From assembly GCA_041398565.1 (NCBI GenBank), contig JAWKUN010000003.1, positions 310,001-374,000 of the forward strand: a stretch of 64,000 nucleotides of DNA, in the 5' to 3' direction. This DNA is from DATGPD01 sp041398565 (GTDB lineage: Bacteria; Planctomycetota; UBA1135; UBA2386). The position numbers and the translations under genes were made by a program. Every line of letters starts with the position of its first letter. Position 1 is the stretch's first letter. Under the pieces are notes generated by a model. That model was given only the letters and a program-made list of their open reading frames with translations, was not told the DNA's origin and ran no database searches. Shown one piece after another: positions 37,456 to 45,420 of the stretch.

Positions 37456-38748
37456 TCAGTGCCGGCGGCGCTGCACCCACCAACCGACGGCCGCGGCACC
37501 CAGAAGCGTCGCCAGTCCGCCAAGCGCCGCTGACCGGTCGCGGGCGATGCTGAGGGCAGCGAAGTAGAGGACGCCGGCGACGAAGGCCACCGGCACGTAG
37601 GGCCAGCCCGCACACGGCACCTGCGCCGCTCCTTCGCGCCGGCGCACACGGATGAGCCCGATCACCGCGGCCGCGGCGGAGATGCTCAGCGTCCAACCGA
37701 TGTAGGTCATCAACTGCTGGAGTCGTGCGATCCACAAGAAGAGGAGCGCCAGGACCGCCTGCAGGGCGATGGCGCGCCGCGGGGCGCCGCTGCCCGCGGT
37801 CGTCGCGAAGAAGCCGGGCAGGGCACGGTCTTCGGCCATGCGCGCGTACACGCGCGGCCCCGCCATGAGCATGGCGGTGATCGAGGTCAGGAGTGCCAGG
37901 GCGACCGTGGCCGACACCATCGCCCGGCCGCCTGGCCCCAGCAGCGCCTGCGCGGCGATCGCGGCGACCTCGGCGCGTCCGGCGAGCGCGCTGGCCGGGA
38001 CCGACCACAGGAACACGGCGTTGAGTGCGAGGTAGACGACCATCACCAGCAGCGTCCCGAGCAGCATCGCGCGCGGCACGTTGTGGCGCGGGTCGTCGAC
38101 CTCGCCGGCGACGTACGTCGACGCGTTCCAGCCCGAGTACGCCAGGTAGATCCACATGAGGCTGTTGCCGAAGGCGCTGGCGGTGAGAGGCACGTGCGGC
38201 AGGGTGCCTTCGTCGCTGCCGGCGCCGAAGCACAGGCGCGTGCCGAGCGCGAGGAAGACGGCGATGAGCACGCCCTTGACGACGACGATGGTGTTCTGGA
38301 CGCGCGCGCCGAGGCGCACGTGCAGACTGTGCGCCACCGCCGCGCCCGCGATCGCCAGGCTGGGGAGCCAGGGCAGGTCCGGCCGCGGCTCACCCAGCAG
38401 GTGCCAGAAGTACTCGTCGAAGGCAGCGCCGGCGGCAGCGATCGGCGCGCTGAAGCCGGCGAGCATCGACACCAGGCCGGCGGCGATGCCCGCGGCCGGA
38501 TGCAGCGTGCGGCGCACGTATTCGTACTCGCCGCCCGACGTCGGCCAACGAACCGCGAGCGCGCTGTAGCTGAGCGCGCCGAGCACGGCGAGCACGCCGC
38601 CGACCACCCAGGCCAGCATCACCGGCCCTCGCCCGCCGAGATCGCCGAGCGCGAAGCCGGCGGTAGTGAACACGCCGGCGCCGATCATGTTGGCGACGAC
38701 CAGCGCCACCGCGCTGCCGAGGCCGATGCGCGCAGGGCCCGAAGGCAT
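37456..38748 (-). CDS. APC-superfamily amino-acid permease (430 aa)
   Basis: The start is ATG 38748. It opens with GLGSAVALVVANMIGAGVFT, the APC signature in TM1 (GxG[I/V]F-type unwound helix). About 12 hydrophobic helices follow, for example VMLAWVVGGVLAVLGALSYS (TM2), NTIVVVKGVLIAVFLALGTR, SLMWIYLAYSGWNASTYVAG (TM6 region) and AMLLGTLLVMVVYLALNAVF. Inner-membrane transporter of amino acids or amines, probably cation- or exchange-coupled; the substrate cannot be read. It is divergent from the dehydrogenase operon at 38932-40667 with 183 bp between, so it may import that enzyme's substrate (inference). Its stop lies 17 bp from the stop of the selenoprotein candidate (convergent). Confidence 0.92.
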   Translation of the reverse strand: MPSGPARIGLGSAVALVVANMIGAGVFTTAGFALGDLGGRGPVMLAWVVGGVLAVLGALSYSALAVRWPTSGGEYEYVRRTLHPAAGIAAGLVSMLAGFSAPIAAAGAAFDEYFWHLLGEPRPDLPWLPSLAIAGAAVAHSLHVRLGARVQNTIVVVKGVLIAVFLALGTRLCFGAGSDEGTLPHVPLTASAFGNSLMWIYLAYSGWNASTYVAGEVDDPRHNVPRAMLLGTLLVMVVYLALNAVFLWSVPASALAGRAEVAAIAAQALLGPGGRAMVSATVALALLTSITAMLMAGPRVYARMAEDRALPGFFATTAGSGAPRRAIALQAVLALLFLWIARLQQLMTYIGWTLSISAAAAVIGLIRVRRREGAAQVPCAGWPYVPVAFVAGVLYFAALSIARDRSAALGGLATLLGAAAVGWWVQRRRH

Positions 38749-38931
38749 GGCCGGACTATTGCGCTCACGCTCGGGCAGGGCAATCGCGGAGGCCGTGTCC
38801 GCGCGCGACTCGTCTGAGCGTCGCCTTGCACCCGGCGTGATGCCTGGCTACACCCTCGCTGCCCCGCGGCCGAGCCGGCCAGTGCCACGAGGCGCCTCTT
38901 CCGACCGAACCGCAGCTGACGGCGATCAACG

Positions 38932-39222
38932 ATGGTGGACGCACGCATCGGCGGCACGCGCCGCGGAGAACGGGTGACGCTCGTCTTCGACGGGCGCGAG
39001 ATCGAGGCCCACCTCGGCGAGACGGTGGCGATGGCGCTGTGGGCCGCGGGTGTCCGCGGCTTGCGCCGGTCGAGCGCGCAAGGGCGACCGCGCGGCGTGT
39101 TCTGCGCCATGGGCATCTGCTACGAGTGCCTCGTCGACGTCGAAGGCAGCCCCGTGCGCGCGTGCATGCAACCGGTGGTCGGGCCGCGCATGGTCGTCAC
39201 CAGTCGGGGGCCGACCGCATGA
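38932..39222 (+). CDS. Small [2Fe-2S] subunit, HcnA / opine-oxidase gamma-like
   Basis: The 96-residue product from ATG 38932 has a Fer2_4-type fold: VTLVFDGREIEAHLGETVAM (beta-grasp start), then FCAMGICYECLVDVEG and RACMQPV. Cys58, 63, 66 and 78 are spaced as in plant-type [2Fe-2S] ferredoxin domains of HcnA, SoxA-alpha N-termini and the gamma subunits of opine or D-hydroxyproline dehydrogenases. It would carry electrons between the two flavoprotein subunits. Its stop overlaps the next start (ATGA), a strong sign of co-expression with 39219-40667. Cytoplasmic, with no signal peptide. Confidence 0.9.
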   Translation: MVDARIGGTRRGERVTLVFDGREIEAHLGETVAMALWAAGVRGLRRSSAQGRPRGVFCAMGICYECLVDVEGSPVRACMQPVVGPRMVVTSRGPTA

Positions 39223-40667
39223 CGGCGCCGCAGGCCACTGCCGCGCACCGGACCCAGGTCGCGATCGTCGGCGCCGGTCCCGCCGGGATCGCTGCCGCCG
39301 TCGCCGCCGCTGCCGCGGGCGCGCGCGTGACCCTCGTCGACGAGGGAGTGCGCCCGGGCGGCCAGATCTACAGGCAGGCACCGGCGGACTTCGCCGAGTC
39401 CGCCGCGGCAGGGCCTGCGGCGCCGGACGCCGGACACTCGCCCGGGCACGCGCGCGGCGCAGCGCTGCTGCGCGCGCTGGCACAGGTCGAGGTCGATGTC
39501 CTCGCTGGTACGACGGTGTGGGACGCCTCGCCGACCCGCTTGGCCTGCGAGCGATCCGGCGAGGCGCACGTGCTGGAATGCGAGCGCCTCATCCTCGCCC
39601 CCGGCGCATACGACCTCACGCTGCCGTTTCCGGGCTGGACTCTGCCCGGCGTGATCACGGCGGGCGCGGCGCAGGTGATGGTGCGCGGCTTCCGCGTCGC
39701 GCCTGGCAGCAGGGCGCTGGTAGCCGGCACCGGGCCGCTCCTGCTGCCGACGGTCACCGCGCTGCTGGCGGCGGGGACGACGGTGGTGGCCGCCGTCGAG
39801 GCGAACGGCAAGGTCGCGCGCTTGCGAGCCGGCCTGGGCATGCTGCGCAGTCGCGCCCGACTGCGCGAGGCGTTCCACTACCTGCACGCGCTCGACCAGC
39901 ACGGCGTCGACTACCGGACGGGTTGGACCCTCTTGCGCGTCGACGGCACCGACGCGGTGGCCTCGGCCACCATCGGCAGGATCGACCGGGCGGGACGGGT
40001 GCAAGCCGGGAGCGAGCAGGTGCTCGAGGTCGACGTGGTCTGCACCGGCTACGGCCTCGTGCCGTCGATCGAACTGGCGCGTCTGCTCGGCTGCGAGATG
40101 CACTACGTGGCGCTGCGTGGCGGTCACCTGCCGGTCCACGACGCCGACATGCAGAGCAGCGTGCCGGGCGTGTTCGTGGCCGGTGAGATCGCCGGGATCG
40201 GCGGCGCCGACGTCGCCGAGGCCGAGGGCACCATCGCCGGAATGGCGGCCGCCCGCAGCCTCGGCCTCTCGGTGCCGGACGAGGCGCCACGGCTGCGCGC
40301 CGCGCGTCGTGCGCGAGCGCGTGAGCGCCGGGTGAGCGACGCCCTTCTGGCGGCGTTTTCCGTGCCGCCCGGGCTCTACGACCTCGCCGACGACGACACC
40401 GTCGTGTGCCGATGCGAAGACGTCTCCCTCGGCCAGCTGCGTGCGACCGCGGACCTCTTCGGGCGTGACCTGCGCTCGGCCAAGATGGGCAGCCGGGCTG
40501 GCATGGGCCCGTGCCAGGGTCGGATCTGCCAGGCGTCGGTGTTCGCGCTCCTGCGGCGGCGCTTGGGCGGAACCGAGGATCGCATGCCTTGCCCTTCCGT
40601 GCAGGTTCCCGTCAAGCCGGTGCGGGTGGCGACCATCCTGGCGACCAGGAACGCGGCGGGCGGGTGA
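39219..40667 (+). CDS. FAD/NAD(P)-binding oxidoreductase with BFD-type [2Fe-2S] tail, HcnB / opine-oxidase alpha-like
   Basis: It starts at ATG 39219, overlapping the upstream stop by 4 bp; 482 residues. FAD motif VAIVGAGPAGIAAAVAAAAA with LVDEGVRPGGQIYRQ, second nucleotide motif GSRALVAGTGPLLLPTVTAL, and a C-terminal FAD loop with GVFVAGEIAGIGGADVAEAE and GTIAG. The last ~90 residues hold a bacterioferredoxin-associated-ferredoxin-like [2Fe-2S] site: VVCRCEDVS and GMGPCQGRICQ. This layout is that of HcnB and the alpha subunits of opine or D-hydroxyproline dehydrogenases. With 38932-39222 it lacks only a DAO-type beta subunit, for which 20105-21298 is a candidate. Product and electron acceptor unknown. 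Confidence 0.9.
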   Translation: MTAPQATAAHRTQVAIVGAGPAGIAAAVAAAAAGARVTLVDEGVRPGGQIYRQAPADFAESAAAGPAAPDAGHSPGHARGAALLRALAQVEVDVLAGTTVWDASPTRLACERSGEAHVLECERLILAPGAYDLTLPFPGWTLPGVITAGAAQVMVRGFRVAPGSRALVAGTGPLLLPTVTALLAAGTTVVAAVEANGKVARLRAGLGMLRSRARLREAFHYLHALDQHGVDYRTGWTLLRVDGTDAVASATIGRIDRAGRVQAGSEQVLEVDVVCTGYGLVPSIELARLLGCEMHYVALRGGHLPVHDADMQSSVPGVFVAGEIAGIGGADVAEAEGTIAGMAAARSLGLSVPDEAPRLRAARRARARERRVSDALLAAFSVPPGLYDLADDDTVVCRCEDVSLGQLRATADLFGRDLRSAKMGSRAGMGPCQGRICQASVFALLRRRLGGTEDRMPCPSVQVPVKPVRVATILATRNAAGG

Positions 40668-40817
40668 GCGCCGCATGCTCGGGGGATCCCGTCGCTGGTC
40701 CGACGCGGTGTCGGTCGGGCCGGCACCTTCCCCGTTGCGACGCACTCGCCTGGCTCCCACAATCTTCCTTTCTCCAGCATCCCCAGCCGCCGACCCCCTG
40801 CCCGCCCCTTGCAGTTG

Positions 40818-41642
40818 ATGGACATCCACCCCACCGCCCTCGTCGCCTCCGGCGCTGAACTCGGCGAGGGTGTTCGCGTCGGTCCGTATTGCGTCATCGG
40901 GCCTTGGGTCAAGCTCGGCGCCGGATGCCGGCTGCACTCGCACGTGGTCGTCGAGGGGCGATCGACCCTGGGCCCCGAGTGCGAGATCTTCCCTTTCGCC
41001 GTGCTGGGGACCACACCTCAGGACAAGAAGCTGAGCGGGGATGCGAACGGGACGCTGGTACTCGGCAGCCACAACAAGGTCCGCGAGCACGTCACCATCC
41101 ACGGCGGGACGCCCCACGGAGTCGGGGTCACGCGTGTCGGCGATCACAACATGTTGCTGGCCGGCTCTCACATCGGCCACGACGCAACCATCGGCAGCCA
41201 TGTCGTCTTCACGAACGGTGCGGCGGCGGCTGGCCACACGGTGGTCCAGGACAACACGGTGTTGGGGGCGATGGTGGGGATCCACCAGTTCGCGCGTGTC
41301 GGTCGTCTGGCAATGATCGGCGCCGGCGCGATGGTCTCGCGCGACGCTCCGCCCTTCGCGCTGGTGCAGGGAGACCGTGCCCGCCTGGTCGGGGCGAATC
41401 TCGTCGGGCTCAAGCGTCAGGGCTGGTCTTCGGAGGACGTCGCCATGATCAAGCGCGCCTTCCGGGCGCTGTTCTGGCGCGCTGGTCCGCTCGGACGGCG
41501 GCTCGAGGACGTGCGCAGCCGGCTCGGGAACCACCACGCGGTGCGTGAGATCCTCGACTTCGTAGCCGATAGTAAGCGCGGTATCTGCAGACCCCGAGGC
41601 AAGTTTGAGGTCGGCGCCGAACGAGACATCGTCGAGGAGTGA
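40818..41642 (+). CDS. lpxA: Acyl-ACP:UDP-N-acetylglucosamine O-acyltransferase
   Basis: The 274-residue product from ATG 40818 (MDIHPTALVASGAELGEGVR) shows left-handed beta-helix hexapeptides: VGPYCVIGPWVKLGAGCRLH, then HVVVEGRSTLGPECEIFPFA. Family-specific parts are GTTPQDKKLSGD, NKVREHVTIHGGT, HIGHDATIGSHVVFTNGAAA and GAMVGIHQFARVGRLAMIGA, with GHD as the catalytic His region. LpxA catalyses the first step of lipid A synthesis, so the cell should make an LPS-type outer membrane. The other Raetz-pathway genes (lpxD, fabZ, lpxB) are not next to it. Its 3' end overlaps the next gene by about 38 bp in another frame. C-terminal helices complete the usual length (about 260) with ~10 extra residues. 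Confidence 0.94.
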   Translation: MDIHPTALVASGAELGEGVRVGPYCVIGPWVKLGAGCRLHSHVVVEGRSTLGPECEIFPFAVLGTTPQDKKLSGDANGTLVLGSHNKVREHVTIHGGTPHGVGVTRVGDHNMLLAGSHIGHDATIGSHVVFTNGAAAAGHTVVQDNTVLGAMVGIHQFARVGRLAMIGAGAMVSRDAPPFALVQGDRARLVGANLVGLKRQGWSSEDVAMIKRAFRALFWRAGPLGRRLEDVRSRLGNHHAVREILDFVADSKRGICRPRGKFEVGAERDIVEE

Positions 41643-43137
41643 AGCACCGCGGCCGTGCGGCGCCGGCCGTCGTGGTGTCGGCTACCTCGGCAGCCTCCTC
41701 GTGGTCGTGGCCGCTGCGGCGTCCGCGACGGCGCAGCAGCCTGCACCGCGGGCCCTGACTACGCCCGACGGCAGCCGCTTCGTGTTGTTGCCTGTGCCCG
41801 GAGCGCCGCCGGTGGTGTCGTGGCTGATCGTCACCCCTGCGGGCCCCGCCGAGGATCCAGACGGCCTCGAGGGGTTGGCGCTGGCCGTGGCGCGCGCCTC
41901 GATGGCGGGTACGGCGCGGGTCGGTAGCCGCAATCGGGCCACCGAGGAAGACCTGCTTGCGCGCATCGAGGAGAACGAGCGCCGTCGCACCCTGTTGCGC
42001 GGTGCCGGCCAGCAGGTGCCCGAGGCATTGATCAACAGTCTGCGCAGCGACGCGTCGCAGGCCGATGCCGTGGCCGACCGCCTGGCGTGGGAACGCGCGC
42101 TGCGCCAAGTCCCGGCGTTGCCGTCGCGCCTGCAGCGGACCGATCACACCACCCTCCTGCAGCTCAGCGCTCCGGTGGCCGGGCTCGGCAGAGTGGCGGC
42201 GCTCTTGCTGGCACGGCGCGAGGAGCCGATCCTGCGCGGCATCCACGACGAGCTCCGGGGCGCCCGCGCCGAGCTCCTGGCTGTGGCGACGGAAGACCCT
42301 TGGACGCCGCTGCGCGACGAGATTCGCAGTCTGGCTTTCGGCGCGCACGCGGCCGGGCGGCCGTCCATCACCGAGGTCGAAGGTTTCCGGCCGCTGTCCC
42401 GGGCACTGGCGTTGGAGGTGTTCGAACGGACGCAGCGGCCCGAGCGCAGTCTGCACGTCCTCACCGGGGGCTTCGACGCAGAAATGGTCGCCGCCGTGCT
42501 GGTGCAGGCTTTCGCCCGCAGCGCGCTGAGCGTCGATCCGTTCGTGCCGTCGCCCGCGCCACCGGCTCCACGCGCGCGCACGAGCCGGTTGACCGGTGGT
42601 GCCGTCACCGGGATCGCGGTGGCCTGCCGCGTTCCGGTCGACCTCGATCCCGATGCGGTCATGCTGGCCATGACCTGGCTGGCCGGGGGTGACGAGTCGT
42701 TCCTCTCGAGACGGCTGTTCGCGCACGGCATGCGCGTGGGCCAACTCCGCGGCACCTATCCGTTCGGCGGTCTTCGCGACAGCGCCCTCGCACTGGTCGA
42801 GGTGGGCGCCGACGAGCGCGACACCAGGGATGGCCAGCGCGCGGAGCGTTTGTTCGTCGAGGTCGACGCGGCGCTGGCCGCGGCCGCCGCCGAGCCGCCG
42901 CTGCCCGCCGAACTGGCGACGGCGCGCGGTCTCCTCGCGGCGCAGCGTGCGGCGCAACGGTCGACGCCGCAGGGGTTGTGCTTGTACGTGGCGCTTCGTT
43001 GCGCTCGGTTCGGCATGACTCCCGAGCAAGTGCTGCGATCGCTCGAGACCGTCGACGATGCCGCCGTCTTCCGGGCGCTGCAGGAGATGCTCGAGCCCGA
43101 GAGGCGGGTCCGCGTGACGCAGGAGAAGAAGTCGTGA
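41605..43137 (+). CDS. Exported M16-peptidase-like protein lacking the zinc motif (510 aa)
   Basis: The only upstream start in frame is TTG 41605, inside the end of lpxA; GTG 41701 would cut the signal peptide. N-terminus: Arg-containing n-region, core YLGSLLVVVAAAASATAQQ. The fold is M16 (pitrilysin/processing-peptidase): VSWLIVTPAGPAEDPDGLEG at the N-domain and PVDLDPDAVMLAMTWLAGGD, LSRRLFAHGMRVGQLRG and FVEVDAALAAAAAEPPLP in the C-domain. The expected HxxEH, usually in a 'GLAHFLEHM' context, reads GLEGLALAVARASMAGT, so zinc residues are missing and it is presumably non-catalytic. Its stop overlaps the next start (GTGA); the next gene is also M16-like, suggesting a heteromeric complex in the periplasm. 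Confidence 0.8.
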   Translation: MRSAPNETSSRSEAPRPCGAGRRGVGYLGSLLVVVAAAASATAQQPAPRALTTPDGSRFVLLPVPGAPPVVSWLIVTPAGPAEDPDGLEGLALAVARASMAGTARVGSRNRATEEDLLARIEENERRRTLLRGAGQQVPEALINSLRSDASQADAVADRLAWERALRQVPALPSRLQRTDHTTLLQLSAPVAGLGRVAALLLARREEPILRGIHDELRGARAELLAVATEDPWTPLRDEIRSLAFGAHAAGRPSITEVEGFRPLSRALALEVFERTQRPERSLHVLTGGFDAEMVAAVLVQAFARSALSVDPFVPSPAPPAPRARTSRLTGGAVTGIAVACRVPVDLDPDAVMLAMTWLAGGDESFLSRRLFAHGMRVGQLRGTYPFGGLRDSALALVEVGADERDTRDGQRAERLFVEVDAALAAAAAEPPLPAELATARGLLAAQRAAQRSTPQGLCLYVALRCARFGMTPEQVLRSLETVDDAAVFRALQEMLEPERRVRVTQEKKS

Positions 43138-45404
43138 GCCGCGGTCGTCGCCGGGCGGCTTGGCTGCTGGGCTTCGTCGCCGCGGCCAGCTGCGTTTGGG
43201 ACGACGCGGTGGTGGAGACGCGGCCGGTTTCCGGTGAGCGTCCGGCCGAGGAGGTCGCGGCCGATCGAGAGCAGGCGGTCGAGCCTTTCGTCGTGCCGCC
43301 GCCACCGGCACCGCCGGCGGGGGCCGCCGAGACGCCACCCGCGGCGACGTCGACCGGCGCCACGGTCGAAGAGGCCGTGCCGCCACCGGGTCCCCTCGGC
43401 GATGCCGGACAGGATGTGGCCGTGCCCGCGGCACAGGTGGCGATGCTCGACGGTGGCCTGCTGGTGGTGGCGCCGAGCCGCGCGCCTGGCTTTGCCGGCG
43501 CACCCGGCTTGCTGCGCTTGACGCTGCCGGTGGGTTTGCGAGCCGGCAAGCCGGGCCTTGCCGAGTTGGCGGCCGAGGTGGCGGTCGACCTCAAGCTGCC
43601 CACCCGCCCGGGCGGCAGTCTGCGCGGGGCGTTGGCGCGCATCGGCGCCTCGATCGAGGTGCGTGTGGCGCGCGCCGCGACGTCGTTGGATGTCGCCTTC
43701 CCGGCAGGGCGCTACCGCGAAGTCCTCGAACTCTTGGCCAGCTACCTGGTCCAGCCGCTCGACCCGGCCGTGCCCGCCGAGACGTTCGACGCGCTGCGCG
43801 TCGGGCTGGCGGCGCGCCTGGGACGCGAGTGGCTGCGCGCGCCGATGTCGGCGATGGTCGATCGCATGCGCACAGGACGCACACGCGCGCTGGCCGACGT
43901 CATCAGCCAGATCAGCCTGCGCACCGCCGCCGAGGTCGCCGTGTTCCAGCGCGCGCACTACCTCGCGCCCGGCTGCGTGCTGGCGATGTGGGTACCGGGC
44001 GCGACCCAGGCCGACTTGGTCATCGGGGTCGCCGCGTCCATGCCGCCCTGGCTCGACGCGCGCAAGGGCGCCGGGCTCATGCCGCTCCTGACGCCACCGC
44101 CGGCGCAAACCGGCGTGTTCTGGGCACCCTACGAGGGGCCCGTCCAGGTGGCGGTCTTCGTGCCCCAGCCGAGCCTCGATCAACCGCTGGCGGCGGAGAT
44201 GCTGGTTCTGCTCGAGTGCCTCACCCACGACGGCCTCGCGGGCCGGCTCGGGCTGGCGCTCGAGGGGCTGGTCGGTCGAGACGTCTCCTTCGACCTGCTC
44301 TCCCCCGGAGAGACCGACCAGATCGCGCTCGTTGCCCGAGCCGACGAGAAGGTGGTCGTGCCGCTGTGGGAGGCGGTGTCGCAGGTGCTGGGGTCCTTCC
44401 GCACGCGGCCGCCGGCCGACGCCGAACTGCGCGACGCCGCGGCGCGCGCGCGTTTCCGTCTGATGGAGGAGGTGAGCCGGCCCGACGGATGGCTGCGTCT
44501 GGTGAGCCGCTTGGCCTACCGGCGCGCGACCCCCGACGTCTTGGCCAAGACGCTGGCCCGGCTGGCCGTGCCGAGCAAGCTCGAACTCGAGGCGGCCGTG
44601 CCGTTGTTCGCCGACACCCCCGTGGCTCTGGCCGTGGTCGGCGGGGAGCCGCCGGTACAGGCGCCGCGCCTCGTGCAGCTGATGACCGACGGGGTGCTGC
44701 CGCGCGCTCGCGCTGGGCAGTTGGTGCCGCCCGGCGACCTTCGCGACAGTCGCAAGGAGGCGGAGCGCTACATGGCCACGGCCGTCGACGCGTTCGGCGG
44801 CAAAGACGCGTTGCGGGAGTTGCACGGCTACCGCGAAGTCGTGGTCAGCGATACCGGCGTCGGGCCCAGCGTCGAGACCACGACGTGGTTCCGCGACGAT
44901 GGTCGACTGCGGCAGGAGATCCGAATCCTGGCGACGACCGTCACCGCCACCATCGACACCAGCGGCGGCGTCGAGACGTCGCAGGGGCGGCGCGAACCCG
45001 TTGCGGTCGACGAGGCGCGCAGCCGTCTGACTGCGGCGGCGCGTCATCCCAGCATGCTGGTGGCGCGCTTCGCGCGGGGCGAGACGGAGTTCCGGTTGCT
45101 GACCTTGCGGGTGGTGGCAGGGCGCGAGCAGGCCGTGCTGGAGGAAATCGGCGGTGGGCCGGACACGGTGCGGCTCACTCTCGACACGCAGGTCGGCCTG
45201 GTGCGCGCGCTCGAAGTCCGCACATGGAATCCCGAGGTCGGCGCCATCGTCGTGCGCGAGGAGTTCAGCGACTACCGCACCATCGGTGGCCTCGTGCGCG
45301 CACCCTTCCTGCGCACGCGCTCGCTGGACGAGGGCGAACCCACGCACGCGCTGCGCACGCTCGAGTTCGACGCAGCGGCGCCGACCGACGAAGCGCTCAA
45401 GTAG
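43134..45404 (+). CDS. M16-peptidase-like lipoprotein with extra C-terminal domain (756 aa)
   Basis: GTG 43134 overlaps the previous stop by 4 bp, with AGGAG upstream. The N-terminus RRRAAWLLGFVAAASC (Cys20) fits a lipoprotein signal, then comes a Pro/Ala-rich linker to ~95. Two M16-like halves follow: MLDGGLLVVAPSRAPGF and LRLTLPVGLRAGKPGLAELA, ARIGASIEVRVARAATSLDV, YREVLELLASYLVQPLDP, then WAPYEGPVQVAVFVPQPSLD and EMLVLLECLTHDGLAGRLGL. HxxEH is absent here too. The last ~190 residues (YMATAVDAFGGKDALRELHG, TWFRDDGRLRQEIRI, LVRAPFLRTRSLD) look like the LolA/outer-membrane-lipoprotein-sorting type beta domain often found behind such proteins. Role unknown. Confidence 0.82.
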   Translation: MSRGRRRAAWLLGFVAAASCVWDDAVVETRPVSGERPAEEVAADREQAVEPFVVPPPPAPPAGAAETPPAATSTGATVEEAVPPPGPLGDAGQDVAVPAAQVAMLDGGLLVVAPSRAPGFAGAPGLLRLTLPVGLRAGKPGLAELAAEVAVDLKLPTRPGGSLRGALARIGASIEVRVARAATSLDVAFPAGRYREVLELLASYLVQPLDPAVPAETFDALRVGLAARLGREWLRAPMSAMVDRMRTGRTRALADVISQISLRTAAEVAVFQRAHYLAPGCVLAMWVPGATQADLVIGVAASMPPWLDARKGAGLMPLLTPPPAQTGVFWAPYEGPVQVAVFVPQPSLDQPLAAEMLVLLECLTHDGLAGRLGLALEGLVGRDVSFDLLSPGETDQIALVARADEKVVVPLWEAVSQVLGSFRTRPPADAELRDAAARARFRLMEEVSRPDGWLRLVSRLAYRRATPDVLAKTLARLAVPSKLELEAAVPLFADTPVALAVVGGEPPVQAPRLVQLMTDGVLPRARAGQLVPPGDLRDSRKEAERYMATAVDAFGGKDALRELHGYREVVVSDTGVGPSVETTTWFRDDGRLRQEIRILATTVTATIDTSGGVETSQGRREPVAVDEARSRLTAAARHPSMLVARFARGETEFRLLTLRVVAGREQAVLEEIGGGPDTVRLTLDTQVGLVRALEVRTWNPEVGAIVVREEFSDYRTIGGLVRAPFLRTRSLDEGEPTHALRTLEFDAAAPTDEALK

Positions 45405-45420
45405 GCACGCCGGCGGCGCG

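Noticed and set aside
37456..40667. Proline catabolism island (permease plus HcnAB-like genes).
   Set aside because: Only two of three enzyme subunits are adjacent and no racemase or deaminase is present, so a named pathway would be over-reading.
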